A stretch of DNA of 64,000 bases, taken from the NCBI GenBank assembly GCA_910577815.1, contig CAJTNO010000001.1, forward strand, positions 1-64,000, given 5' to 3'. The notes under the pieces were generated by a model. The model had not been told where the DNA came from. It saw only the letters and a program-made list of their open reading frames with translations, and ran no database searches. Source of the DNA: an uncultured Christensenella sp. (GTDB lineage Bacteria; Bacillota; Clostridia; Christensenellales; CAG-917). Position numbers and translations under genes: made by a program. Of this stretch, positions 50,744 through 59,283 are shown piece after piece. Within the stretch, counting starts at the first letter, position 1, and each line of letters begins with the position of its first letter.

Positions 50744-52330
50744 ATGCGAGTTGTTGGATATTGTAGGTATTCTTCCGAAGGACAGCGCGACGGATACTCT
50801 ATTGAAGCACAAAAAGAAGCAGTTACTCTTTACTGCAGTACGTGCGGATATGAGCTTATAAAATTTTATGTGGACGAAGCACAGTCGGGAACTCTCGACG
50901 AGCGTGACAACTTCCTTGAAATGATAAATGACACAAAGCGTGGCGAGTTCGACGGCATCGTCGTACACAAACTTGACAGATTTGCCCGCAACCGTTATGA
51001 CTCGGCGATTTACGGAAAAATTTTAGAAGATAGAGGCGTAAAACTGTTTTCTGTCTTAGAACCAATTATTGCCGATAATTCGCCCGAAGCTCTACTGTTT
51101 CGAGGCGTTGTTGAAACGGTCAACGAATATTATTCCCGAAATCTCGCCCGAGAGGTTCTGAAAGGTCAAAAACTCGCAGCACGAGACGGACGCTATCTTG
51201 GTGGGTATGTTCCGTTTGGTTATGATATTGATAAAAATAAACATTATGTCATTAACCCGAATGAAGCTCGTATTGTGCTTGAAATTTATAAAAAGCTCGA
51301 CGCTGGTTCAACCGCCGCCGATATTGCTCGTTGGCTTCAAACACAAAACGTCTTGACACGGCAAAAAAAAGAATTTACTGGACAAAGCATAATAAACTTA
51401 GTCAAAAGCCCGATTTATATCGGGAAATACGTTTGGGGCGCAACATCAAGTCGCGCAAACCCTACCCCGATTGTTGTCGAGAATGCTTGTGAACCGATTG
51501 TTCCGCGTGACCTATTTGACCGCGTCAATGAAGTTATCACTGCACGCAGTAGAGGACCTGTTTCAAAAAACAAAGGTACAGATTATATACTCACTGGCTA
51601 TTTGTACTGCGAAAAATGCGGAAGCCATCTGTATGGTTTCAAATCAACATGCAACTACAAATTAAGCAACGGCGAAGTTCGCCACTATGTAGCATACAAG
51701 TATCGTTGCGCAAAAAGCAATAATCATTCGGATTTGCATAGAACGGATAAGAACTATGTCAAACCACCCGCTTGTGGTCTTAAAATGTTACCGAAGGAAG
51801 AACTGGAAGAGTTTGTTGGCAATGCCTTACGACAGGATATATTCTCACCCGAAGCAATCGAATTCATTTCAACCGCTCTAAGGACGCGATTAAAATCTTT
51901 TACACCCGGCACTCCCGAAGCAATAAAAAATATTAATAATCAGATCCGCGCCGTCGTTACAAAACAACAGCGTCTGCTTGACATTTATCTCGAAGGTTCT
52001 ATTGATAAAAATACATATACAGCAAAGCTCCAAGAATTAAAAGAAACTATGAGCATCCTCTCTGCCGAGCACTCTAAAATGCAAGCTCCGTCTGTGGATG
52101 TGTCTGTTGAGGCAATAAAAAACGCTATTGCCAAGTATAGCGATAGCGTTTCTTCAAATTCTGTTGAGTCAACAAAAATGTTGTTAAATACTTTTGTCGA
52201 CCACATTGATATTTCAAACAGTCACATAGTCATTTATTATAAATTTGAATTCCCCGGACTGCCTGAGTCTTCCACGTTTGATTTCGTGCGTAAAGCAAAG
52301 AACGCTTTGACGCAGTATCAAGCAAAATAG
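50744..52330 (+). CDS. Large serine recombinase (phage integrase), 528 aa
   Basis: N-terminal resolvase domain with YCRYSSEGQ (catalytic Ser10), VVHKLDRFARNRYD and ESYS-type YYSRNLAREV segments; a recombinase domain (about 165-270; GGYVPFGYDI, SIINLVKSPIYIGKYVWG); a zinc-ribbon (CEKCGSHL and later Cys); and a coiled-coil C-terminus. Large serine integrases catalyse site-specific insertion with short att sites. It lies 11 bp after the repressor, and its last codons and stop overlap the right host junction, so integration completes the gene's 3' end. Confidence 0.95.
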   Translation: MRVVGYCRYSSEGQRDGYSIEAQKEAVTLYCSTCGYELIKFYVDEAQSGTLDERDNFLEMINDTKRGEFDGIVVHKLDRFARNRYDSAIYGKILEDRGVKLFSVLEPIIADNSPEALLFRGVVETVNEYYSRNLAREVLKGQKLAARDGRYLGGYVPFGYDIDKNKHYVINPNEARIVLEIYKKLDAGSTAADIARWLQTQNVLTRQKKEFTGQSIINLVKSPIYIGKYVWGATSSRANPTPIVVENACEPIVPRDLFDRVNEVITARSRGPVSKNKGTDYILTGYLYCEKCGSHLYGFKSTCNYKLSNGEVRHYVAYKYRCAKSNNHSDLHRTDKNYVKPPACGLKMLPKEELEEFVGNALRQDIFSPEAIEFISTALRTRLKSFTPGTPEAIKNINNQIRAVVTKQQRLLDIYLEGSIDKNTYTAKLQELKETMSILSAEHSKMQAPSVDVSVEAIKNAIAKYSDSVSSNSVESTKMLLNTFVDHIDISNSHIVIYYKFEFPGLPESSTFDFVRKAKNALTQYQAK

Positions 52331-52341
52331 TGCGCTTTAAC
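52310..52341. other. Right prophage junction (attR, inferred), overlapping recombinase and oadB ends
   Basis: Bases 52320-52341 are the exact reverse complement of 15659-15680 and 15771-15792. Read from oadB, the host repeat starts inside the oadB stop region and runs 22 bp before changing to recombinase-coding phage DNA. The recombinase stop codon (52328-52330) is therefore supplied by host sequence. Confidence 0.55.
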
Positions 52342-53518
52342 CGAATACGGCGAGCAGGAAACCGGCAGCCACCGCCGACCCTATAACGCCCGCGACGTTT
52401 GGTCCCATAGCGTGCATAAGCAGGTAGTTACTCTTGTTATATTGCAGACCTACGGTATTGGAAACACGCGCCGCCATAGGCACAGCGGACACGCCCGCCG
52501 AGCCGATAAGCGGATTGATTTTGCCCTTGGAAATTACAAACATCAGCTTGCCTATAAGCAGACCGCAGATAGTGGCAAGCACAAATCCGCCGAGACCGAG
52601 CACTACAATCAAAAGCGTCTTTGTTGTAAGGAACGTAGCGCCGATAGCAGTCGCGCCGACCGATATACCGAGGAACAGCGTAACGATATTCATAAGCGCG
52701 TTCTGCGCGGTATCGGAGAGTCTTTCGGTAACGCCGCACTCCTTGAGGAGGTTACCGAACATAAGGCTTCCCAGAAGCGGAGCGACGGAAGGCAGAAGCA
52801 GAGAAACGATAATCGTGACCAGAATGGGGAAAATTATCTTTTCGCGCTTGCTGACCTTACGAGTAGTCGTCATAACGGTCATACGCTCCTTTTTGGTTGT
52901 AAGCAGCTTCATAAACGGCGGCTGTAGCAGCGGAATTAACGCCATATACGAGTACGCCGCAACTGCGATTGGCGCAAGCAATTCGGGAGCTAAGGTTTTG
53001 GTAAGGAATATTGCGGTAGGACCGTCGGCGCCCGCTATAATCGAGATAGAACCTGCCTCGCCGCCCGTAAAAGCGCCGGTAGCTACGGCAAGTATAAACA
53101 CAAGATAAATACCGCCCTGCGCCGCCGCGCCGAGCACCATAGAGCTTGGACGCGAGAGCATAGGACCGAAATCAGTCATCGCGCCGACGCCTATGAAGAT
53201 AAGGCAGGGATAAACGCCCGTCTTAACGCCTATGTAAAGAATATCGAGCAAACCGCCGTGCTGAAGAACGTCGAGATAATCGATAGTAGTTTTACCCTCC
53301 CACATTTCGGGATGGTAAAGTCCGCCCTCGGGAAGGTTGGTAAGAAGCATACCGAACGCGATACCGACAAGCAACAGCGGCTCGAATTTCTTTTTGATAC
53401 CGAGCCACAGGAAGAACAGCGCGATAAAAATCATAATCAACGCCTTCCAGCCGTCGCCTCCGAAGCCGGCAAAGCCCGTACTATTACCGAGATTTTCAAG
53501 TATTTCACCTACATTCAT
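52337..53518 (-). CDS. oadB: Sodium-pumping oxaloacetate decarboxylase beta subunit, 393 aa
   Basis: A polytopic membrane protein with about nine helices and the signature GGEAGSISIIAGADGPTAI (with the functional Asp). It decarboxylates carboxybiotin and exports sodium. Last gene of the oadA-oadG-BCCP-oadB operon. Its stop codon lies at the edge of the repeat that the prophage interrupts, so the original 3' region has been displaced. Confidence 0.95.
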   Translation of the reverse strand: MNVGEILENLGNSTGFAGFGGDGWKALIMIFIALFFLWLGIKKKFEPLLLVGIAFGMLLTNLPEGGLYHPEMWEGKTTIDYLDVLQHGGLLDILYIGVKTGVYPCLIFIGVGAMTDFGPMLSRPSSMVLGAAAQGGIYLVFILAVATGAFTGGEAGSISIIAGADGPTAIFLTKTLAPELLAPIAVAAYSYMALIPLLQPPFMKLLTTKKERMTVMTTTRKVSKREKIIFPILVTIIVSLLLPSVAPLLGSLMFGNLLKECGVTERLSDTAQNALMNIVTLFLGISVGATAIGATFLTTKTLLIVVLGLGGFVLATICGLLIGKLMFVISKGKINPLIGSAGVSAVPMAARVSNTVGLQYNKSNYLLMHAMGPNVAGVIGSAVAAGFLLAVFG

Positions 53519-53530
53519 ACGGCAAGCTCC

Positions 53531-53938
53531 TTACAGTATCTCAAAGAGCTGCGCGCCCGTATCGACGGTTGCGCCCTTCTGCACGAAAATCTGACCTATT
53601 TTACCCGACTTAGACGCAGGAATATCGTTTTCCATCTTCATCGCCTCGAGTATCATAACCACGTCGCCCTCTTTTACGGTCTGACCCGTCGTAACCTTGA
53701 TGGCATTGATGTTGCCGTTCATAGGAGCGGTAACTACAGCCGCGCCAGCGGTCGCCTGAGCGGAGGAAGCCGCAACAGGAGCAGGTGCAGCCGAAGCCGC
53801 AGGAGCTTGAGGCGCGAAGGCGGCTTCGGATACGGAAACCGTCGGAAGCGCGGCGTCAAATTCGGCTTTGATAACCGCCTCGCCCTTTTCCACTTCTACT
53901 TCATAGATTTTGCCGTTAAGGCTAACTTTATAAATCAT
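53531..53938 (-). CDS. Biotin carboxyl carrier protein of the decarboxylase, 135 aa
   Basis: C-terminal biotinyl domain with the EAMKMEN motif (biotinylated Lys at about residue 100), preceded by an Ala/Pro-rich linker. It carries CO2 between the alpha and beta subunits. ATGA-type overlap with oadG. Confidence 0.95.
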   Translation of the reverse strand: MIYKVSLNGKIYEVEVEKGEAVIKAEFDAALPTVSVSEAAFAPQAPAASAAPAPVAASSAQATAGAAVVTAPMNGNINAIKVTTGQTVKEGDVVMILEAMKMENDIPASKSGKIGQIFVQKGATVDTGAQLFEIL

Positions 53939-54372
53939 TTTTCTTCATCCTCCACTTTCTTTATGGATTTAAAACGCAATTCGTTTAACGGCGTACCCGT
54001 GCTGTCGGCAACGATAGCCATAATCATAGCGGCGTCGCGCTCGTCGGTATTGATAAGCTTAAGCTCGCCGCAGGTGCCGCTTGCAAGCTCCGCCTTTTCT
54101 ACCTCAGCGGGAGCGTCCGCCTCCTTATCCTTTTTCCAGAACGTCATCTTGGCTTTGACGGAAGCGATTTTCTCGCCCCACTCGGGATGCTCCTTCTGAA
54201 GCTTCTCGCTGCCGTCGAAGATTTTGCCGACTATAGTGACGATAAGCATAAGCGCGATAAGCACAATAAAGACAATCGCTATACCGATAACGGCAAGCAG
54301 CAGCGCGTCCGTAACGCTTATGTGCTGATTTTTATCCAAAACACCGCTTAAAAGCAAACTTCCCATAATCAC
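53935..54372 (-). CDS. oadG: OadG-like gamma/delta subunit, 145 aa
   Basis: One N-terminal membrane helix (about 22-50) followed by a charged cytoplasmic part, the layout of OadG-family subunits that assemble the decarboxylase complex. Between oadA and BCCP, with tight spacing. Confidence 0.8.
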   Translation of the reverse strand: MIMGSLLLSGVLDKNQHISVTDALLLAVIGIAIVFIVLIALMLIVTIVGKIFDGSEKLQKEHPEWGEKIASVKAKMTFWKKDKEADAPAEVEKAELASGTCGELKLINTDERDAAMIMAIVADSTGTPLNELRFKSIKKVEDEEK

Positions 54373-54373
54373 C

Positions 54374-55780
54374 TCATTCCTCTACGGGCGTAATGGTATA
54401 TTTAACTACCTTTTCTTCTTTCGCCTTACGCGCGGCAAAATATTTTTCGGTCACCTGCGGGAAGAGGATGTAGGAAAGCACGTCCTCGTCGTTCTTGGCA
54501 ATTCCCTCCAGCTCCTTCTTGGTCTTTTCAAACACAGGCTCGAGAGTATCGGCATATCTTCCCTCAACGGGCTTCTCGTCGCCGAGTGCCATTTTCATAA
54601 CCTCGGGATTGATAGGCGCGGGAGAGGTGCCGTATTCGCCTCTGCAATAAGCCTTAACCTCCTTGGAGATATTCTTATATCTTTCTCCAGAAAGCACATT
54701 ATTGGTAGCCTGCACGCCGACCATCTGGCTCATAGGCGTGACGAGCGGCGGATAACCGAGGTCTGCTCTGACCTTGGGAGTCTCGATAAGCACCTCCTCG
54801 AACTTATCCATAGCGTTCTGCGCCTTGAGCTGAGAAACGAGGTTGGAGAGCATTCCGCCGGGAACCTTGTAATTGAGCGCGTCGGTATCGGTAGCCATCA
54901 TCTTGGGATTGAGAGTGCCGTCCGCGATATAGCTGTCGCGTATCGGCTTGAAGAAGTCGTTGACCTCCTTAAGCACGGCGTCGTCGAGCCCTGTTTCGTA
55001 GCCGAGCTGCTTGAGCGCGTAGTTGAGCGTTTCGGTAGCGGGCTGACTTGTGCCGCCCGAGAAGCAGGACGACGATGTATCGATTACGTCCACGCCCGCC
55101 TCTATCGCCTTTAAGTAGGTCATAAACGCCATACCCGTCGTGCAGTGCGTGTGCAGAACTACGGGGAGCTTAATTTCGCTCTTGATAGCTCCGATAAGCT
55201 CGTACGCCTCCTGCGGAGTCATAACGCCCGCCATATCCTTAACGCAAACGGTAGCAACGCCCATATTCTCCATTTCCTTGGCTTGCTTTGCAAACGCCTC
55301 GAGTGTATGCACGGGGCTTTGCGTAAAGCTGAGCGTTCCGGACACGGTCGCGCCGCACTTGATAGCGGTCTTGGTAGCGGTCTCGATATTGCGCAGGTCG
55401 TTGAGCGCGTCGAATATACGGATGACGTCAATGCCGTTCTCCACCGATTTTTCAACAAACATTTTAACTATCTCGTCGGGATAGTGCTTATACCCAAGCA
55501 GATTCTGACCTCTCAGCAGCATCTGAAGCTTTGAGTTGGGCATAGCCTTGCGCATATTGCGCAGTCTCTGCCAGGGGTCCTCGTCCAGAAATCTGAGGCA
55601 TACGTCAAACACCGCACCGCCCCAGCACTCGACGGAATAATAGCCCGCCTTATCCATAGTGGGGAGTATGTCGGCAAATTTCGAGTACGGCAGACGCGTA
55701 GCGATAAGCGATTGGTTTGCGTCGCGCAGAACCGTCTCGGTAAACTGAACCTTTCGGGTAGTATGAGTTGTATTCATTTT
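54374..55780 (-). CDS. oadA: Oxaloacetate (pyruvate-type) carboxyltransferase alpha subunit, 468 aa
   Basis: HMGL-like TIM barrel with ETVLRDANQSLIATRLPY at the start and the metal site HTHCTTGMAF, followed by the conserved carboxylase domain. It lacks a C-terminal biotinyl domain because this is encoded separately. The start at 55780 has a GGAGGG site; the longer frame to 55828 does not. Transfers CO2 from oxaloacetate to biotin. Confidence 0.93.
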   Translation of the reverse strand, partial: KMNTTHTTRKVQFTETVLRDANQSLIATRLPYSKFADILPTMDKAGYYSVECWGGAVFDVCLRFLDEDPWQRLRNMRKAMPNSKLQMLLRGQNLLGYKHYPDEIVKMFVEKSVENGIDVIRIFDALNDLRNIETATKTAIKCGATVSGTLSFTQSPVHTLEAFAKQAKEMENMGVATVCVKDMAGVMTPQEAYELIGAIKSEIKLPVVLHTHCTTGMAFMTYLKAIEAGVDVIDTSSSCFSGGTSQPATETLNYALKQLGYETGLDDAVLKEVNDFFKPIRDSYIADGTLNPKMMATDTDALNYKVPGGMLSNLVSQLKAQNAMDKFEEVLIETPKVRADLGYPPLVTPMSQMVGVQATNNVLSGERYKNISKEVKAYCRGEYGTSPAPINPEVMKMALGDEKPVEGRYADTLEPVFEKTKKELEGIAKNDEDVLSYILFPQVTEKYFAARKAKEEKVVKYTITPVEE

Positions 55781-55805
55781 TGCCCTCCAAAAAATATTCG
55801 GTTGC

Positions 55806-55835
55806 ATTATAGCATTAAAAAATTGCATACCGCAA
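55806..55835 (-). promoter_or_regulatory. Probable oad operon promoter
   Basis: On the minus strand TTGCGG (55830-55835) and TATAAT (55806-55811) are spaced by 18 bp, upstream of the oadA ribosome site. The -35 matches only the TTG part. Confidence 0.5.
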
Positions 55836-55919
55836 CTAATATAGATATATTTTTATCTATAAATTACATTTATTGTATAATACAAAGGAGAAATAAGTGA
55901 GTATTTTTAAAAAAACCGC

Positions 55920-55978
55920 TTGACAACCGATAAAACGGCGCATATACTATATTTGAACAGTCATTCAATCATTCAAAT
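55920..55978 (+). promoter_or_regulatory. arsR-type gene promoter with SmtB-type operator
   Basis: TTGACA (55920-55925), 17 bp, TATACT (55943-55948) is close to consensus. TGAA-CAGTCA-TTCA (55954-55967) follows, within a larger ATTTGAA...TTCAAAT repeat (55951-55978), at the expected transcript start. Confidence 0.85.
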
Positions 55979-55994
55979 AAGGAGCTTACGGCAA

Positions 55995-56321
55995 ATGGAC
56001 GAAAAGCAAGTTATCGAATACGTACGCAACAAGCTTCCCGACGACGTTACAATAACGGCTGTCGCGGAGTTTTTCAAGGTATTCGGAGACGCGACGCGCG
56101 CAAAGATAATGAGCTGTCTTGCCGTAAGGGATTTATTTGTAAACGAGATTGCCGAGATAGTGGGAATGAGCGTATCGGCGGTATCGCACCAGCTGCGGGT
56201 GTTACGCTCGGCAAAGCTTGTAAAGGCAAGCAAGCTCGGCAAGGAAGTAAAATACTGTCTTGACGACAACCACGTGATGCAGATTATCGAGAGCGGCATA
56301 ACTCACATAAACGAGGAATAA
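55995..56321 (+). CDS. ArsR/SmtB-family metal-sensing repressor, 108 aa
   Basis: A winged-helix repressor (VFGDATRAKIMSCLAVRDLF; GMSVSAVSHQLRVLRSAKLV). The C-terminal helix has D-N-H, ten residues, then H-I-N-E, which matches the alpha-5 zinc/cobalt-type sensing site. The alpha-3 cysteine motif of cadmium/lead sensors is absent (AVRDL in its place). This points to a Zn-type sensor. The start at 55995 has an AAGGAG site. It is expected to repress itself and the HMA/ATPase genes. Confidence 0.9.
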   Translation: MDEKQVIEYVRNKLPDDVTITAVAEFFKVFGDATRAKIMSCLAVRDLFVNEIAEIVGMSVSAVSHQLRVLRSAKLVKASKLGKEVKYCLDDNHVMQIIESGITHINEE

Positions 56322-56363
56322 ACTCAAGCAAAAACCGCTACGTTGTAAATAACACAATGAAAC

Positions 56364-56384
56364 CAAACGGGCGCCGCCCGTTTT
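56364..56384. terminator. Terminator between the regulator and the metal ATPase genes
   Basis: AAACGGGC-GCC-GCCCGTTT stem followed by TTTAAAA. It suggests separate transcripts rather than one operon. Confidence 0.65.
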
Positions 56385-56398
56385 AAAAGGAACAATAC

Positions 56399-56427
56399 TT
56401 GAATATTTGTTCATACAAATAAATAAT
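56399..56427 (+). promoter_or_regulatory. Metal ATPase promoter with second SmtB-type operator
   Basis: TTGAAT (56399-56404), 17 bp, AATAAT (56422-56427). The box TGAA-TATTTG-TTCA (56400-56413) overlaps the -35. It has the same TGAA-N6-TTCA form as the box at the regulator promoter. A perfect TATTTGT-TCAT-ACAAATA palindrome overlaps it. Confidence 0.75.
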
Positions 56428-56446
56428 CATATATAAGGAGCAAGCA

Positions 56447-56665
56447 ATGAAAAAGGTATTCAGACTTAAGGATTTGGACTGTGCAAACTGCGCGGCAAAA
56501 ATGGAGAGGAGCATAAACAAGATAGACGGCGTTGAGAGCGCGTCCGTAAGCTTTATGTCTCAAAAGCTGACGATAGAGGCGGACGAAAGCCGCTTCGACA
56601 GCATAATGGACGAGGTGGTAAAGGTTTGCAGGCGCGTCGAGCCCGACTGTGAAATTTTAAGATAG
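56447..56665 (+). CDS. Heavy-metal-associated (HMA) domain protein, 72 aa
   Basis: A stand-alone HMA domain with the metal-binding motif DCANCAAKME (CxxC). It may be a metallochaperone, or the N-terminal metal domain that is missing from the ATPase encoded 74 bp downstream. Ribosome site AAGGAG. Confidence 0.9.
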   Translation: MKKVFRLKDLDCANCAAKMERSINKIDGVESASVSFMSQKLTIEADESRFDSIMDEVVKVCRRVEPDCEILR

Positions 56666-56738
56666 TCTACCCTGCTATGCCGCAAGTAAAAACAGCGGCA
56701 TTCACCAAACAAACAGTTTAAACGTTTAAAATGATATT

Positions 56739-58661
56739 ATGAAAGTACGATTAAATAAAAAAGAAAGATTAATGCTGATACGCATATGCGTGTCGCTCGG
56801 CGCGTTTATCGTGTTGCTTGCGGTAGACAAAAGCATAGACCTTGCCTCTCGGGCAGGAGGTCGGCTCGGCTTTTTATTGCCCTTGTTTTTGTATCTTGCA
56901 GTCTATCTGACAATAGGCTGCGACGTGCTTCTCAGAGCCGCGCGCAACATATGCCGCGGACAAGTGCTGGACGAAAACTTCCTTATGGCAATAGCCACGC
57001 TCGGCGCGTTTGCGCTCGGCATAACGCGAGGCGTACTCGGGCAGTCCACGGAGGGCTTCGACGAGGCGTGCGCGGTTCTGCTGTTCTATCAGGCAGGAGA
57101 ATTCTTTCAGAGATACGCAACGGACAAATCCCGCAAATCCATATCCTCGCTGATGGACATCCGCCCCGACGTCGCAAACGTATTGCGGGACGGCGCGGCG
57201 GTAAGCGTCGAGCCGAGCGAGGTAAAAATCGGCGAAACAATAATAATCAATCCGGGCGAAAAAACACCCCTTGACGGAGTTTGCATAAAGGGCGCGACCG
57301 CCCTCGATACAAAGGCGCTCACAGGCGAAGCCCTGCCCCGCGAAATAGTCGAAGGCGACGCGGTGCTCAGCGGAACGGTAAATCTGACCTCGCAGATAGA
57401 GGTGCGCGTTGAAAAGGAGTTTTACGACAGCACCGCATCCAAGATACTGGAGCTTGTGGAAAACGCGGCGGATAAGAAATCCAAAACGGAAAATTTCATA
57501 ACCAAGTTCGCAAGATATTACACTCCTGCCGTAGTACTGTCCGCGATATTACTGCTTGTAATACCGGGAGCTGTAACGGGCGATTGGCTCACCTGGACGT
57601 ACCGCGCGCTAAGCTTCCTTGTGGTATCCTGCCCCTGCGCGCTTGTCATATCAATTCCCCTGTCCTTCTTTGCCGGGATAGGCGCAAGCTCCAGGCATCA
57701 CATACTTATTAAGGGCTCCAACTATCTTGAGCGGCTTGCCAAAGCAAACGTATTCGTATTCGACAAGACGGGTACGCTTACAAAGGGCAATTTTGCGGTA
57801 ACCTCGATATATCCCGAGGAGCGCAGGGAGGAGATATTGCGGCTTGCCGCCACGGCGGAGCAAGGCTCCTCTCACCCGATAGCGAAGTCGATAATAGCCG
57901 CATACGGCGGACAGACCGACGGCGGATATACCCTGACGGACATAAGCGGAAAGGGAATACTCGCAACCGACGGACAGACCGAGGTGCTGTGCGGCAATGA
58001 AAAGCTTATGCAGGAATACGGCATAGAGTACGCTGCCGTAGCGGCGGCAGGCACCGCGGTGTACGTAGCGCGTAACGGCGAATATATCGGCAGCATTCTG
58101 ATAACCGACGAGCTTAAGGATGAAACCGCCGAGGTAATCGCGGAGCTGAACGGAATGGGAGCGCGCACCGTAATGCTTACGGGCGACAACGAAGCCGCAG
58201 CGCGCGAAATCGCAGAGGCATCCGGAGTATCCCGATACAAGTCCTCCCTGCTTCCCGCCGACAAGGTAACGGAGGTAGAGCGGATTATATCCCAAAAGGG
58301 CAAGCGCGACGTAGTTTGCTTTACGGGCGACGGAATAAACGACGCGCCCGTGCTTATGCGCTCGGATATAGGCATAGCGATGGGCGGAGTGGGCAGCGAC
58401 GCGGCTATAGAAGCCTCCGACGTAGTGCTTATGAAAGACGACCTTAAAGGCTTGCCGCTTGCAAAGCGCATAGCAAAAAAGACTATGGGCATAGTATTTC
58501 AAAACATAGTGTTCTCGCTTGCGGTCAAGCTTACAATACTTATACTCAGCGCGGTCGGACTTACAAATATGTGGATAGCCGTAATCGGCGACGTCGGCGT
58601 GTCCGTGATAGCCATACTCAACTCGATGAGAAACCTGAGCATTAAGCCAAACAAAAATTAA
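56739..58661 (+). CDS. P1B-type heavy-metal-exporting ATPase, 640 aa
   Basis: Membrane CPC motif in SCPCALVIS, phosphorylation motif DKTGTLTKG, SSHPIAKS (HP motif) and TGDGINDAPVL. The last membrane helix contains GDVGVS, as in Zn/Cd/Pb exporters (ZntA/CadA type). There is no N-terminal HMA domain; it is encoded separately upstream. Under a Zn-type sensor, zinc or cadmium export is the best guess. No strong ribosome site is seen before the ATG. Confidence 0.95.
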   Translation: MKVRLNKKERLMLIRICVSLGAFIVLLAVDKSIDLASRAGGRLGFLLPLFLYLAVYLTIGCDVLLRAARNICRGQVLDENFLMAIATLGAFALGITRGVLGQSTEGFDEACAVLLFYQAGEFFQRYATDKSRKSISSLMDIRPDVANVLRDGAAVSVEPSEVKIGETIIINPGEKTPLDGVCIKGATALDTKALTGEALPREIVEGDAVLSGTVNLTSQIEVRVEKEFYDSTASKILELVENAADKKSKTENFITKFARYYTPAVVLSAILLLVIPGAVTGDWLTWTYRALSFLVVSCPCALVISIPLSFFAGIGASSRHHILIKGSNYLERLAKANVFVFDKTGTLTKGNFAVTSIYPEERREEILRLAATAEQGSSHPIAKSIIAAYGGQTDGGYTLTDISGKGILATDGQTEVLCGNEKLMQEYGIEYAAVAAAGTAVYVARNGEYIGSILITDELKDETAEVIAELNGMGARTVMLTGDNEAAAREIAEASGVSRYKSSLLPADKVTEVERIISQKGKRDVVCFTGDGINDAPVLMRSDIGIAMGGVGSDAAIEASDVVLMKDDLKGLPLAKRIAKKTMGIVFQNIVFSLAVKLTILILSAVGLTNMWIAVIGDVGVSVIAILNSMRNLSIKPNKN

Positions 58662-58679
58662 ATTTCCCGATAAATACGC

Positions 58680-58705
58680 AAAACCGCACTTAAACGTGCG
58701 GTTTT
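58680..58705. terminator. Bidirectional terminator
   Basis: AAAACCGCAC and GTGCGGTTTT form a perfect 10-bp stem with a 6-base loop between convergent genes. Confidence 0.9.
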
Positions 58706-58725
58706 GTACTTGTAATCATATTGTT

Positions 58726-59277
58726 TTAGCGATTTGTGCGTTCCATTGCAAGCTTGAGGACGGCATAGCAGGTTTTGCCGTCCTTAATCTCTCCGCTCAT
58801 TACCCGCTCGAGTACGGTTTTAAAAGGCACTCGCTCCGCCCTTAAAAATTCGCCGTCGTCAAGGTGCATATTTCCCTTTTTCAAGCCCCTTGCCAAAAAG
58901 ATATGCAGGTTCTCGTTTGTGTATCCGGGCGTAGGATAAATAAGTCCGAAGGGCAGAATTTCATCGGAGGTCATTCCTATTTCCTCCTCCAGCTCGCGGC
59001 GCGCCGTAGCGATTGCCTCCTCGCCCTCCTCCAGCTTGCCTGCGGGTATTTCCAAAAGCTCCTCTCTGTACGGATATCTGAACTGCCGCACCAGATAAAC
59101 GCAGTCCTCGTCGTCAACGGCAAGCACCGCCGCACCGCCTCTGTGGCAAACATACTCGCGCTTTGCGTCCCTGCCGTCGGGCAAGATAACGTCGTCAACC
59201 CGCAGAGTTATAATGCGTCCCTCATACAGCGTATGCGCGGCTTTTTCTGTTTCGGTTAAATTTATATTGTTTTCCAT
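58726..59277 (-). CDS. Nudix hydrolase (ADP-ribose pyrophosphatase-like), 183 aa
   Basis: Nudix box GKLEEGEEAIATARRELEEE plus the following IG (GX5EX7REUXEEXGU pattern) and RQFRYPYREELLEIPAG in front, typical of ADP-ribose or GDP-mannose hydrolases. The ATG at 59277 lies 6 bases after a TATAAT, so the message may be leaderless; the longer GTG frame at 59313 would begin inside the promoter. Confidence 0.92.
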   Translation of the reverse strand: MENNINLTETEKAAHTLYEGRIITLRVDDVILPDGRDAKREYVCHRGGAAVLAVDDEDCVYLVRQFRYPYREELLEIPAGKLEEGEEAIATARRELEEEIGMTSDEILPFGLIYPTPGYTNENLHIFLARGLKKGNMHLDDGEFLRAERVPFKTVLERVMSGEIKDGKTCYAVLKLAMERTNR

Positions 59278-59283
59278 AGCTAT

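Larger units (their letters stand above)
15867..52319. mobile_element. Prophage, HK97-fold siphovirus type, about 36.5 kb
   Basis: The element carries serine recombinase, repressor, early genes, replication, DNA modification, terminase, head, neck, tail and baseplate modules in canonical lambdoid/siphovirus order, with no obvious large deletion. Lytic genes are on the minus strand. The ends were set where the host palindromic repeat is interrupted: its left part ends at 15866 and its right part resumes at 52320. Boundaries are an inference and may be off by a few bases. One gene is broken at a homopolymer (about 38282), and no endolysin is recognised, so full viability is not proven. Confidence 0.88.

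Noticed and set aside
15659..52341. The 22-bp shared segment as ordinary direct-repeat att sites
   Set aside because: The copies are in inverted orientation, whereas attL and attR cores must be direct repeats. The interrupted-palindrome explanation fits better.
53258..54199. 313-codon plus-strand frame opposite the oad genes
   Set aside because: The minus-strand frames encode recognisable decarboxylase subunits with tight operon spacing; the plus frame is a shadow.
57651..58502. 283-codon minus-strand frame opposite the metal ATPase gene
   Set aside because: The plus-strand frame carries all P-type ATPase motifs; the antisense frame has Tyr/Arg-rich shadow composition.
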